Shown: positions 9,048 through 17,930 of the stretch, in pieces
How positions within the stretch are numbered: the first letter of the stretch is position 1
Layout: each line of letters opens with the position of its first letter
Assembly: GCA_947468275.1 (NCBI GenBank)
Contig: CANIKO010000003.1
Location: forward strand, 62,001 to 126,000
DNA: 64,000 nucleotides
Origin: Bacteroidota bacterium
Lineage (GTDB): Bacteria; Bacteroidota; Bacteroidia; NS11-12g; UBA9320
Direction: 5' to 3'
Translations under genes and position numbers: made by a program
The notes under the pieces: model-generated
The model's database searches: none
Told to the model about the DNA's origin: nothing
What the model saw: only the letters and a program-made list of their open reading frames with translations

Positions 9048-9504
9048 CAGGATTCATATCACTACATCAAAACTAAATATTAAAGAAATTTCATTTGGTT
9101 CTATGGAACAAGTGGAATCTATTGCAATTCGCTATAAAGTTTTGCGTGAGCCTTTGGGGTTGCAATTTGATGAAAATGATTTGGCAAAGGAATACCAAGA
9201 TTTTCACATTGCGGCATATTCAAATAGCGAAATAGTAGGAATTTTACTTCTAAAACCGACAAAAAATCCTGATATAATAAAAATGCGACAAGTGGCGGTA
9301 GCCAATGATTGGCAGCGCAAAGGTGTTGGTAGGGATTTGGTTTTGTTTTCTGAAAAGTTTGCAATAAAAAAGAGCTTTAAAAAAATAGAACTTAATGCGC
9401 GGGAGACAGCAATTCCATTTTATTTAAGTTTGGATTATACCATTATTGGCGATCTATTTTATGAAGTGGATATACCACATAAAAAAATGGTTAAAATCTT
9501 GTGA
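8929..9504 (+). CDS. GNAT-family N-acetyltransferase, start uncertain
   Basis: The GNAT core is clear: MRQVAVANDWQRKGVGRDLV is the acetyl-CoA-binding motif A (R/Q-x-x-G-x-G/A) and IELNARETAIPFYLSLDYTI is motif B. The first beta strand begins around LNIKEISFGS, which is codon 46 or so of this frame and lies after the end of the upstream gene at 9047. The ATG at 8929 would overlap the hydrolase gene by 119 bases, while the ATG at 9103 would remove the first strand. No ATG, GTG or TTG lies between 8962 and 9102 in frame, so a rare ATT start at 9052 (preceded by AGG) is possible. The substrate is unknown. Confidence 0.82.
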   Translation: MIIITSYFLNMTIPLNVPHLAKQTKGLEQFKKGSFQILFNRIHITTSKLNIKEISFGSMEQVESIAIRYKVLREPLGLQFDENDLAKEYQDFHIAAYSNSEIVGILLLKPTKNPDIIKMRQVAVANDWQRKGVGRDLVLFSEKFAIKKSFKKIELNARETAIPFYLSLDYTIIGDLFYEVDIPHKKMVKIL

Positions 9505-9513
9505 ATTTTGTCA

Positions 9514-10110
9514 ATGAGTAAATTATTTGGACTGGTAGTTTGCGGCGGACAAAGTTCCCGGATGGGGACCGATAAAAGTATTTTAGAATATCATAATATG
9601 CCTCAGCGGTATTATATTTATAGTATTTTGAATTTTTGCGATAATGTGTTTTTATCCTGCAATACTAATCAGGCTGCCAGTATACACGCGTCTTATAATG
9701 TGATCATTGATGACTCACAGTATTCTAATATTGGGCCCATGGCAGCCTTGCTAAGTGCTTATTCTAAATTTCCCGAAGCTTCTTTTCTTCTAGTGGGGTG
9801 TGATTATCCATTTGTGGACTCAAAAGTTTTAAAAAAGCTTATTCAAAATCGGAGTAATGAAACAGATGCAATTTGCTATTTTAACCCAAAAACCAACTTT
9901 GAAGAACCCCTATTGGCTATTTATGAAAATAGTTGCCTATCTAATATTGTTAAAAATTTTGTAGTTGGAAATTATTCATTGCGCCATTTTTTGAAGTCAG
10001 TTAATACAAAAAAAATCATTCCTGAATTTTTGGAAAGTTTAACCAGCGTGGATACAATAAAAGACTTTGAAAAAGCATTGATAAAATTAAATGAAAACTC
10101 CGGAAAATAA
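9514..10110 (+). CDS. mobA: Molybdenum cofactor guanylyltransferase
   Basis: Nucleotidyltransferase that attaches GMP to molybdopterin to make the bis-MGD cofactor used by formate dehydrogenase. The Rossmann-like N-terminus has the signature CGGQSSRMGTDKS (GG-x-S-x-R-M-G-x-D-K), and LLVGCDYPFVD carries the metal-binding aspartate. The frame also has a TTG at 9508, but the ATG at 9514 (MSKLFGLVVCGG) fits the family start better. It lies nine bases after the GNAT gene and upstream of fdhD and the formate dehydrogenase genes it serves, which supports the assignment over other NTP transferases. Confidence 0.88.
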   Translation: MSKLFGLVVCGGQSSRMGTDKSILEYHNMPQRYYIYSILNFCDNVFLSCNTNQAASIHASYNVIIDDSQYSNIGPMAALLSAYSKFPEASFLLVGCDYPFVDSKVLKKLIQNRSNETDAICYFNPKTNFEEPLLAIYENSCLSNIVKNFVVGNYSLRHFLKSVNTKKIIPEFLESLTSVDTIKDFEKALIKLNENSGK

Positions 10111-10222
10111 TTCAGATAAAAGAAATAGGAATATTTTACTAAGTTTTATCCCTGGGGCTATTTTTTGAATGGTTAGTTTAATCAAAATGAAATTCAATTG
10201 CCTATTTAGTGGCAATATTCTG

Positions 10223-10230
10223 TAATTTTG
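10223..10230 (+). promoter_or_regulatory. -7 box of the fdhD-formate dehydrogenase operon
   Basis: TAATTTTG matches TAnnTTTG and ends four bases before the fdhD ATG. An ATTG at 10197-10200 could serve as a -33 element (22-base spacing). It probably drives fdhD and the three genes that follow. Confidence 0.55.
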
Positions 10231-10234
10231 GCAA

Positions 10235-11092
10235 ATGGAAGGTTCATCCGTTTCGGAAGTAAAAATTATTAAAATCAACTCTCTTGGATTGTCTGAAAAG
10301 TTGAATGAAAATGATTTTTTGGCAGTAGAAGAACCGTTGGAAATCCGCCTGGTCTATGGTTTGGAAGGTGCTAGAAAAACAAAAAGTATTTCTATTACCA
10401 TGCGAACTCCATGCAATGATTTTGAGCTGGCCGAAGGGTTTCTTTATACTGAGGGGATAATTAAAAATCATACGGATATTTTAAACATTAGTTATTTTAA
10501 TTCGCTGCTCAACCCTGAAAATATAGTGATTGTAGAATTGGTGGAAGATGTGGAATTGGATTTAATTAAATTAGAACGCCATTTTTATACAACGTCCAGT
10601 TGCGGCGTATGCGGAAAAGCTTCTATTGATGCGGTAAAAACCACTGGAGAAGTTCACAAAACCATTAGCGCTGAAAAAATAAAGGTGACAACGGAACTGA
10701 TTTATTCTTTGCCAGATATTCTGAGAAAAAATCAGAATGTTTTTGAATCTACTGGAGGGCTGCATGCCTCCGCTTTGTTTGATTTGGAAGGGGAATTATT
10801 AATAACTCGCGAAGATGTGGGACGACATAATGCATTAGACAAATTGATTGGTGTCGCTTTGACTCAGGATTTGTTGCCTTTAAATAAATATATTTTGCTT
10901 TTGAGCGGTAGGGCTAGTTTTGAGTTGATACAAAAAGCCGCCATGGTAAATATTAAAATTGTAGCTGCTGTTGGTGCTCCATCCAGTTTGGCAGCGCAAA
11001 TGGCCAAAGAATTTGGGATTACCTTAATTGGGTTTTTGAGAAATAATAGGTTTAATATCTATTGTGGGGAAGAAAGGGTTTTGAAGCAATAA
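10235..11092 (+). CDS. fdhD: Formate dehydrogenase accessory sulfurtransferase
   Basis: FdhD passes sulfur from a cysteine desulfurase to the molybdenum of formate dehydrogenase, and without it the enzyme is inactive. The CGVCG motif with the two functional cysteines at residues 123 and 126 is intact (SSCGVCGKAS). TGGLHASALF, REDVGRHNALDK and LSGRASFELIQKAAM are family hallmarks. Length 285 is normal. The gene starts the formate dehydrogenase run, with 0-15 base spacings to the next genes, and its start codon sits directly after a -7 box. Confidence 0.96.
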   Translation: MEGSSVSEVKIIKINSLGLSEKLNENDFLAVEEPLEIRLVYGLEGARKTKSISITMRTPCNDFELAEGFLYTEGIIKNHTDILNISYFNSLLNPENIVIVELVEDVELDLIKLERHFYTTSSCGVCGKASIDAVKTTGEVHKTISAEKIKVTTELIYSLPDILRKNQNVFESTGGLHASALFDLEGELLITREDVGRHNALDKLIGVALTQDLLPLNKYILLLSGRASFELIQKAAMVNIKIVAAVGAPSSLAAQMAKEFGITLIGFLRNNRFNIYCGEERVLKQ

Positions 11093-11461
11093 ATGAAAAT
11101 AAGAATTAAAGGGAATTCAATACGGATGAGACTTTCTAAGTCCGAAGTGGATTATTTTGATACTTCTGGATATTTGGAAGAAAAAACAGAGTTTGGAAAT
11201 TCGGAATTGGTATACACGTTGAAAAGCAACGCCAATGGTAAAGAATTGTCCGCTAAATTTGAAGGCAATACAATTTCCATATCCATTCCCGAAAGCATAA
11301 AAAAATCATGGGTAAAAACCAATCAAATTGGCATTGAGAATAAATTGGACATTGGGATGGGAAAAAAATTATTTTTATTGATAGAAAAAGATTTTGTTTG
11401 CCTTGACAATACTATTGAGGACCAAAGTGATAATTATCTAAACCCAAATGCTACTTGTTAA
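11093..11461 (+). CDS. Small conserved protein, DUF7009-like, in the formate dehydrogenase operon
   Basis: 122 residues, predicted cytosolic, no membrane segment. It starts on the base after the fdhD stop codon. The sequence is a series of short beta strands and closes with the motif EDQSDNYLNPNATC, ending in a terminal cysteine. This fits my memory of the DUF7009 family in Bacteroidota, whose function is unknown. Its position between fdhD and the dehydrogenase subunits suggests a role in assembly or regulation of the enzyme, which is inference from context. Confidence 0.7.
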   Translation: MKIRIKGNSIRMRLSKSEVDYFDTSGYLEEKTEFGNSELVYTLKSNANGKELSAKFEGNTISISIPESIKKSWVKTNQIGIENKLDIGMGKKLFLLIEKDFVCLDNTIEDQSDNYLNPNATC

Positions 11462-11476
11462 AAAAAAGAATAAGAA

Positions 11477-13126
11477 ATGTCAAAAAATTTAAGTGAATTA
11501 TCTGGCCGCAAAGGATTAAGAGAAAATCTTTTTGAAGAGCTTGGAATAGCTGCATCTCAAACTGGAACTCCATCAACTGAAAAGATGGATAAATTGGCGG
11601 ATGAGTTTATCATGGGCAAAGCCAATATTTATGGCACTGCTACCTTCTATGATTTTTTACGACCGGAAAATAAAGGTAAAAAAGTATATGTCTGCAATGG
11701 TTCGGCTTGCCTTACAGCAGGAACTCAACCCGAATTATTAAATAAATTAGGGGAACATTTTGAAGCTTCCGAAATTGGTGAAATGTGCTGCCTTGGTCGT
11801 TGTCATGAAAATAGTTCGTTTTTTTTAGATGGTAAAAATTATTCAGGAAATGACATAGATAATCTTGAAGCCATCAAAAAAGGGGAAACTGCCAGTCAAG
11901 AAAAATACAATGTCAAATCTATTGGAACACCTATCTTAACCAATAAATTTGAAGGAATTGACACCTATTATAAATTACTGGAAACGGTTTTAAAAACCCC
12001 AGTTGATGAACTTTTAAATGAGTTGAAGATTTCAGGATTGCGCGGACGAGGTGGTGCCGGTTTTCCAATTGCTTTTAAATTAGAATCTTGCAAAAACACA
12101 GCGGGCAATCAAAAATATATCGTTTGCAACGCCGATGAAGGAGATCCAGGAGCCTATAGCGATCGGTATTTATTAGAGTTTCAACCCCACTCAGTATTGT
12201 TAGGGATGATGATAGCAGGCTACATAACAGGAGCTAATGCCGGTGTGATGTATATCCGTGGCGAATACCCTGAAGCTATTGAAATTACTGACCAAGCGAT
12301 TAAAGATTTGTATGCAAAAAATTTGCTAGGCCAAAATATTTTGGGTTCAAAATTCTCTTTTGATTTTAAATTGATAAAGGCCCAAGGAGCTTATATATGC
12401 GGGGAAGAAACTGCTTTGCTGTCGTCGATTGAAGGCCAAAGACCAGAAGTAAGAGTAAGACCTCCTTACCCAACTCAGGAAGGATTGTTTAATAAGCCAA
12501 CGGTTGTAAATAATGTTGAAACACTTGCTTGCATTCCTTATGTGATAAAAAATGGAGGAGCAAAATTTGCTTCCATCGGTGTAGGTAAATCCACCGGAAC
12601 TAAGCTAGTTTCATTGGACGGATTTTTCAAAACCCCAGGAATTTATGAGGTAGATATGGGGACCCCACTATCTATCGTTTTTAATGAATTGGGCGGTGGT
12701 TTTAAATCGTCAGTAAAAGCAATGCACATAGGCGGTCCATTGGGTGGTCTTGTTCCTGTAGAAAAAATAAATGATCTCAACATCGATTTTGAATCATTTT
12801 CAAGTAACGGCTTTTTGATGGGGCACGCTTCGGTAGTCTGTATTCCATCTGATTATCCCTTGATAAAATATTTGGAACATTTATTTCAGTTTACCGCACA
12901 TGAAAGTTGTGGTAAATGTTTCCCATGCCGCTTGGGTTCTACCCGAGGATTTGAATTATTAAACAAGGCTCAAACCGAAGATTATAAAATTGACAAAGAA
13001 TTATTTACCGATTTAATAACCACTATGGAAATTGGTTCCTTGTGTGCCTTGGGCGGTGGATTGCCGCTTCCTGTGCGAAATGCTTTAAAATATTTTGAAA
13101 ACGAATTAGCACCTTATTTTAATTAA
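11477..13126 (+). CDS. Formate dehydrogenase beta subunit, NuoE-NuoF fusion (FdsG/FdsB-like)
   Basis: Diaphorase subunit that passes electrons from the catalytic subunit to NAD+. Residues about 1-130 are NuoE/FdsG-like, with a thioredoxin-fold 2Fe-2S site: CNGSAC (C-x4-C) and CCLGRC (C-x3-C). Residues about 155-549 are NuoF/FdsB-like: GLRGRGGAGFP binds NADH and FMN, NADEGDPGAYSDR follows, and ESCGKCFPCR with a distal Cys in GSLCALGGG binds a 4Fe-4S cluster. In Ralstonia and Rhodobacter enzymes these are two separate proteins, so this is a gene fusion. It lies eight bases before the alpha subunit gene. Confidence 0.92.
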   Translation: MSKNLSELSGRKGLRENLFEELGIAASQTGTPSTEKMDKLADEFIMGKANIYGTATFYDFLRPENKGKKVYVCNGSACLTAGTQPELLNKLGEHFEASEIGEMCCLGRCHENSSFFLDGKNYSGNDIDNLEAIKKGETASQEKYNVKSIGTPILTNKFEGIDTYYKLLETVLKTPVDELLNELKISGLRGRGGAGFPIAFKLESCKNTAGNQKYIVCNADEGDPGAYSDRYLLEFQPHSVLLGMMIAGYITGANAGVMYIRGEYPEAIEITDQAIKDLYAKNLLGQNILGSKFSFDFKLIKAQGAYICGEETALLSSIEGQRPEVRVRPPYPTQEGLFNKPTVVNNVETLACIPYVIKNGGAKFASIGVGKSTGTKLVSLDGFFKTPGIYEVDMGTPLSIVFNELGGGFKSSVKAMHIGGPLGGLVPVEKINDLNIDFESFSSNGFLMGHASVVCIPSDYPLIKYLEHLFQFTAHESCGKCFPCRLGSTRGFELLNKAQTEDYKIDKELFTDLITTMEIGSLCALGGGLPLPVRNALKYFENELAPYFN

Positions 13127-13134
13127 TACTATAA

Positions 13135-15864
13135 ATGAGTTCAGTTGCCTATATAAATAACACACCTTACCCAATTGAGGAAGGTGAAACGATATTAAAA
13201 TTTATAAAAAGAAATTTTGGTAATAAAGCAGTTCCTACCTTATGCGACGCGCCCAATCTAGACCCATTCGGTTCATGTCGTGTGTGTAGTGTGGATGTGG
13301 CCTTATCTCAAAATGGAAATGCCAAAGCTCAGGCTTCATGTCACACTCCTGTGATGGCTAATTCTTATATCTATCCAGATTCTGACAGAATTCAAAAGCT
13401 TCGCAAAAATATTGTCGAATTGGTTTTGACCGACCACCCTTTGGATTGCCTTACCTGTGAAGTTAATAACAACTGCGAATTGCAGGAAGTGGCGGCTAAA
13501 GTTGGGGTTCGTGATGTAAGGTATCCCGAAGGCAAAAACCATTTGGATCGCAAAAAGGATTTAAGCCACCCCTACATGACTTCGGATATGAGCAAATGCA
13601 TCAATTGTTTCCGATGTGTTAGAGCCTGTGATGAAGTTCAGGGTCAGTTTGTATTAAGCATGGCCGGACGCGGGTTTGACAGTCATATCGTTAAGGGTCA
13701 AGAAACCACTTTCGGGCTGTCGGATTGTGTAAGTTGTGGTGCCTGCGCTCAGGCTTGCCCAACATCAGCTATCTCTGATATTTTTGAATCCAAATCCATT
13801 CAAGTAGATAAAAAGGTAGATACTATTTGTACCTATTGCGGTGTGGGTTGCAATTTAGAAGTAGCAGTAAAAGGTGGAAAAATAAAATCTATACAGGCTC
13901 CTTATGATGCTGAAGTAAACCAAGGTCACACATGCCTAAAAGGTCGTTATGCCTTCTCTTTTTATAATCACCCTGAACGCCTAAAAACGCCTTTAATAAA
14001 ACGAAACGGAAAATTTGAAGAAGCCACTTGGGATGAAGCGTATGATTTTATTGCAAAAAAATTAACTGAAATAAAAACTAATTACGGTCCCGACTTTATT
14101 GGAGCTATTTCCTCAGCGCGAGGTACCAATGAGGAAAATTATTTGATTCAAAAATTCATGCGGGTTGTTATTGGTAGTAATAATATTGACAGTTGCGCTA
14201 GGGTTTGTCATTCGCCAACAGCTTTGGGAATGCAGCGAACCTTTGGAACAGGAGCCGCCACCAATTCAGTTATTGATATTCAATACACCGATTGTATGAT
14301 GGTAATTGGAGCCAATCCAACCGATGCTCATCCAGTAACCGGAGCCAAAATAAAACAAAGGGCCATGAAGGGTAAAACTCTTATTGTGATTGACCCGCGC
14401 AAAACGGAATTGGTAAAATATGCCAACTACCATTTGCAACTTAGGCCCGGAACTAATGTGGCCTTACTTAATATGATGTTGTATTATATTGTAAAAGCAG
14501 GGTTAGAAGACAAGGAATTTGTAAATACACGAACTGAAGGTTATGAAGATTTTAAAGCCACGCTTTTAGCTTTGGATATAGATGAATTGGAGGCCATCAC
14601 AGGCGTTGACAAAAATTTGGTTCATGATGCAGCCATTGCTTACGCCACTGCTCCAAATGCGATGTCGTTTCATGGACTTGGGGTAACAGAGCACTCTCAG
14701 GGAACATTTACTGTAATGCTAATTGCCGATTTGGCTATGATTACTGGGAATATTGGTCGTCGAGGTGTTGGGGTAAATCCGCTACGAGGTCAGAACAATG
14801 TACAAGGAGCGGCAGATATGGGCTGCCAACCTCATCAAGGAGCGGGTTATTTTGATGTGACCTTACCGGAATATCACCAAAAATACGAACTTTTTTATAA
14901 GGCCAAATTGCCGATTCACGTGGGGTATAAAACTCCACAAATGTATGATGCTTCAATTAACGATAAACTAAAGGCCATGTGGGTTATAGGTGAAGATATG
15001 GCCCAAACTGATCCGAATACGCATCATGTAAAAGCGGCTTTGGGTAAACTCGATTTATTTATCGTCCAGGAACTCTTTATGACCGAAACTGCTAAGCTTG
15101 CCACAGTTATTTTACCCGCCTCATCATTCCTTGAAAAAAGTGGTACTTTTACTAATGGCGAACGCCGAATACAAAGAGTGAACCAAGTTGTTGAACCCAT
15201 TGAAGGAACAAAATCCGATGGGCAAATAGTAATTGATGTGATGAATCGCATGGGATATCCGCATGAGGATTACAACCCGGATACCTTGTTGCAAGAAATT
15301 TCACAAATAGTTCCATTTTTTGCCGGAGTTAAATGGGAAGAATTAGGTGAACAAGGTAAGCAATGGCCAGTGGATTCCGATGGAAAAGGCACTGAAATCT
15401 TACATACTGAAAGCTTTAAACGCGGAAAAGGGAAGTTTGTTCACAATTACTGGAAAGAGTCCGAAGAGATAGTGAAAAATGGAAAGGAATATCCTTATAT
15501 CATAACTACCAACCGTGAGTTAGAGCATTATAACGGAGGAACAATGACCCGCCGAACCAATAATGCTAAAATTTTGAAAGAGGATGTATTGCTTATAAAT
15601 GCAACGGATGCCGCCAATAATAATATTTCTGATGGGGATATGGTATGTGTAGAAAGTGCAAGAGGCAAGGTAGATGTTAAAGCTAAAATAAGCAATGAAG
15701 TGAAGCCTGGAATTTTAAGCACCACCTTTCATTTTCCTGAAGTTGAGATGAATAATATTACATCAAGTGTATCAGATAGTGAGGCTATGTGCCCTGAATA
15801 CAAAGTGGTAGCATGCAGGATTCGCAAAAGTAAGGGGATTTATAAGGAGAAGGTAATGGTATAG
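13135..15864 (+). CDS. Formate dehydrogenase alpha (catalytic) subunit, molybdopterin, Cys type
   Basis: The enzyme oxidises formate to CO2 at a molybdenum bis-MGD centre. The N-terminus is NuoG-like: a 2Fe-2S domain (TLCDAP, SCRVC), a His-ligated cluster region (HPLDCLTCEVNNNCELQ) and two 4Fe-4S ferredoxin motifs (CINCFRCVRAC near residue 157, CVSCGACAQAC near 200). A further 4Fe-4S site, CTYCGVGC, begins at Cys232. In CARVCHSPT, Cys358 takes the place of the molybdenum-ligating selenocysteine of E. coli FdhF. The bis-MGD domains run to the end (909 residues). The order fdhD, small protein, beta, alpha indicates a soluble NAD-dependent FdsABG-type enzyme; no separate FdsD gene was found. Confidence 0.94.
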   Translation: MSSVAYINNTPYPIEEGETILKFIKRNFGNKAVPTLCDAPNLDPFGSCRVCSVDVALSQNGNAKAQASCHTPVMANSYIYPDSDRIQKLRKNIVELVLTDHPLDCLTCEVNNNCELQEVAAKVGVRDVRYPEGKNHLDRKKDLSHPYMTSDMSKCINCFRCVRACDEVQGQFVLSMAGRGFDSHIVKGQETTFGLSDCVSCGACAQACPTSAISDIFESKSIQVDKKVDTICTYCGVGCNLEVAVKGGKIKSIQAPYDAEVNQGHTCLKGRYAFSFYNHPERLKTPLIKRNGKFEEATWDEAYDFIAKKLTEIKTNYGPDFIGAISSARGTNEENYLIQKFMRVVIGSNNIDSCARVCHSPTALGMQRTFGTGAATNSVIDIQYTDCMMVIGANPTDAHPVTGAKIKQRAMKGKTLIVIDPRKTELVKYANYHLQLRPGTNVALLNMMLYYIVKAGLEDKEFVNTRTEGYEDFKATLLALDIDELEAITGVDKNLVHDAAIAYATAPNAMSFHGLGVTEHSQGTFTVMLIADLAMITGNIGRRGVGVNPLRGQNNVQGAADMGCQPHQGAGYFDVTLPEYHQKYELFYKAKLPIHVGYKTPQMYDASINDKLKAMWVIGEDMAQTDPNTHHVKAALGKLDLFIVQELFMTETAKLATVILPASSFLEKSGTFTNGERRIQRVNQVVEPIEGTKSDGQIVIDVMNRMGYPHEDYNPDTLLQEISQIVPFFAGVKWEELGEQGKQWPVDSDGKGTEILHTESFKRGKGKFVHNYWKESEEIVKNGKEYPYIITTNRELEHYNGGTMTRRTNNAKILKEDVLLINATDAANNNISDGDMVCVESARGKVDVKAKISNEVKPGILSTTFHFPEVEMNNITSSVSDSEAMCPEYKVVACRIRKSKGIYKEKVMV

Positions 15865-15955
15865 GTTTTCAGAAAATTAGATTTTTATGCTATAAGTTAA
15901 GCTGTCTGATCCCTTTCAGCCAGATTAATAAACAGGATAATTTAAAAGATGATAA

Positions 15956-16654
15956 CTACAAATGTGCTTTGACAATTTCGTTTAGTACAGTGCTTTTTTT
16001 CATAAAGGTGTATTTTCCTTTTGAAAAATTATTGACTGGCCAACCACCCCATAGAACTATATTTCCCTGACCATCTTTGTAATTATATGCTGCAGTGGTT
16101 TCATCATCAAACTCCCAAATCATGGTATTGTGTTCGGTTGAATTATCCGCCTTAGGAAGTGTGACTTTTACATTAATGAATTTGTGATAAATCGTTTGTT
16201 GTAAATAACCATTACCCACCCCTAAAATCGAAAGCACATCGGTTAACCCTCCTGCTAGTGCAGTTGCCTGCAATTTTGCCTCCACTGTAAAACGGGTTGG
16301 ATTTCCAGGTTCTACAAAAAACTCACCGGTATTAAATCTGAAATTTGCATAATCAAACGCTTGTTTTATTTTAGCTGAAGCTGAAACCCATTTACTTCCG
16401 CCATAAACGGTATATGTGAACATTGGTCCTTGAGTTCCAACCATTCCATTGTCATCTGTTAATTGAAGAGCCGTCACAGGAAAAGCTACCTTGTTTAAAA
16501 TATCCATACCTGTATCATTGGTGGCTGCAATTAATTCCCATGTTCCTTGCATCAATGTTTTTGTAGGCGGCACAACCTCCTCTAGTGCACAACTATTGAA
16601 GAAAAAAATAGAATAAACGACAGTGATTCCAAGTAAGAGTTTAATTTTTAACAT
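15956..16654 (-). CDS. Putative lipoprotein of unknown function
   Basis: 232 residues. The N-terminus is a type II signal peptide with a lipobox ending FNSC, with Cys21 or so as the lipidation site. A Pro-Thr linker follows, then a lipocalin-like GTWELIAATND segment, a pattern common in Bacteroidota outer-membrane lipoproteins that assess or store small ligands. No catalytic motif is visible. It is convergent with the formate dehydrogenase gene and is transcribed from its own -7 box (16676-16683). Function is unknown. Confidence 0.7.
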   Translation of the reverse strand: MLKIKLLLGITVVYSIFFFNSCALEEVVPPTKTLMQGTWELIAATNDTGMDILNKVAFPVTALQLTDDNGMVGTQGPMFTYTVYGGSKWVSASAKIKQAFDYANFRFNTGEFFVEPGNPTRFTVEAKLQATALAGGLTDVLSILGVGNGYLQQTIYHKFINVKVTLPKADNSTEHNTMIWEFDDETTAAYNYKDGQGNIVLWGGWPVNNFSKGKYTFMKKSTVLNEIVKAHL

Positions 16655-16675
16655 TTTTTTTGGTTAATAGTGACT

Positions 16676-16683
16676 CAAAAATA
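16676..16683 (-). promoter_or_regulatory. Putative -7 box for the lipoprotein gene
   Basis: On the minus strand this reads TATTTTTG, an exact TAnnTTTG match, 21 bases before the ATG at 16654. Confidence 0.45.
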
Positions 16684-16738
16684 AGATAATTAAATGTAAG
16701 CGGTATACCATTTTTATTGGCATTTAAGACATTTAATC

Positions 16739-16960
16739 CTAAACTTGATTCTCATGATTTTCTGAATCATTTTGCTCGGTTTCTACTTTTGATTCTGTTA
16801 TTTTATTTTTAATAAATTTAATGAGGTAAGGAACGGCTATGATACCTAATAATAATGCAATAGCTATCCCGTAAAGTAATGTTAAGTCATTAATAGCGGG
16901 AGTGCCGGCATAGGATAAATTGAAGCATAGCATTAAAATGAATAAGAATTTTGTTTTCAT
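16739..16960 (-). CDS. Small single-pass membrane protein
   Basis: 73 residues: a likely cleaved signal peptide (ending SYAG, about residue 19), a second hydrophobic segment (about 28-47, YGIAIALLLGIIAVPYLIKF) and an acidic, Asn/Glu-rich cytosolic tail. It begins nine bases after the stop codon of the GlsB-like gene and is in the same direction, so it may be the last gene of that operon. No family is recognised; the composition and the position make it a credible gene. Confidence 0.6.
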   Translation of the reverse strand: MKTKFLFILMLCFNLSYAGTPAINDLTLLYGIAIALLLGIIAVPYLIKFIKNKITESKVETEQNDSENHENQV

Positions 16961-16969
16961 TATTTTTTA

Positions 16970-17890
16970 TTAAGGTTTCCAATTAATATGTCTTTCTTTT
17001 TTTGAAGGGTAAATGTCTTCCATGGTTAGCATTATTCCCGTTTCTTCAACATACCCAAAATGATCATTAACGGCGGTTCCAAAAGTTCGCATGGTTGGGC
17101 TTAGGTTCATATAGCTGTTAAATAATGGGGGAATATTTTCTCCCAATTCTCTTACCTGTTTATTTAGAAGGTGGTGACCTTCTTTAAATGGCAATCCTTT
17201 TATTTTATCTAAAAATTCAGAAGTATCATTTTCTATTTTTAGTGCGTTAGGAATAAAAATTAATTTATCAGGATCGGGAAAATAATAATGAAGGAAAGTT
17301 AAAATATAATCACGGGCCAGTTTATTGAAATGAGTGTACATGGTTACTTTTCCGAAGAAATATTTCATGTTTGGATTTAATATTGTTAGTGCACCTAAGC
17401 CATCCCATAAATTATCGAGGCTAAATAATCCCTTGCGATTTTCGGCACTTGGTTGGTATTGTGGTTGAACAAAACTTCTGCCTAATTCTATGGTGAATGG
17501 AAAAATTTCTTTTTTAAGTTTTTCGCTATACTCTACTATTTCTGAAGTACTAAGATGGTAGTTGCCTTCGCTGTCCATGGCATTTGGAACATTAATATAT
17601 CGATAGCCACCAATTATTTCTTGGTCTATTGGGTTCCAAACAATAAGCTGATTGTAGGCGTATTTTCCAATATCAAATTCATCAATATCTTTAGATTTTC
17701 CGGTGCCACCACCCGCTTTGCGAAACGACACTTCACGCAATCTACTTACTTCTTTCATTAATGCAGGAGCTTCGCTTCCTTTAAAAATATAGATTTCATT
17801 ATTACCATTATTGGTAAATCGAATGAAACGATTTGGAGTTAGTTCCTTTATTAGTAAATCTCTTTCTATTTTATCAATAATTGGCTCCAT
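16970..17890 (-). CDS. GNAT-fold N-acyltransferase, GlsB/OlsB-like (aminolipid synthesis)
   Basis: Enzymes of this family move a 3-hydroxy fatty acyl group to the amino group of glycine or ornithine, the first step of glycine- or ornithine-lipid synthesis. The hemolysin-like acyltransferase core is visible: FRKAGGGTGK, DEFD, NQLIVWNP, GGYRY, ELGRSFVQPQYQ and LWDGLGAL. The frame extends to an ATG at 17911, but a TATGTTTG -7 box covers 17901-17908, so the ATG at 17890 (MEPIIDKIERDLL) is the better start. The O-acyltransferase partner lies directly upstream. In Bacteroides the equivalent pair makes glycine lipids; the amino acid used here cannot be read from sequence. Confidence 0.85.
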   Translation of the reverse strand: MEPIIDKIERDLLIKELTPNRFIRFTNNGNNEIYIFKGSEAPALMKEVSRLREVSFRKAGGGTGKSKDIDEFDIGKYAYNQLIVWNPIDQEIIGGYRYINVPNAMDSEGNYHLSTSEIVEYSEKLKKEIFPFTIELGRSFVQPQYQPSAENRKGLFSLDNLWDGLGALTILNPNMKYFFGKVTMYTHFNKLARDYILTFLHYYFPDPDKLIFIPNALKIENDTSEFLDKIKGLPFKEGHHLLNKQVRELGENIPPLFNSYMNLSPTMRTFGTAVNDHFGYVEETGIMLTMEDIYPSKKERHINWKP

Positions 17891-17900
17891 ACCTATACCA

Positions 17901-17908
17901 CAAACATA
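17901..17908 (-). promoter_or_regulatory. -7 box in front of the GlsB-like gene
   Basis: Minus-strand TATGTTTG, ten bases from the ATG at 17890. It overlaps the alternative start at 17911 and argues against it. Confidence 0.4.
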
Positions 17909-17930
17909 CATGAATTAGATAATTATAAGG

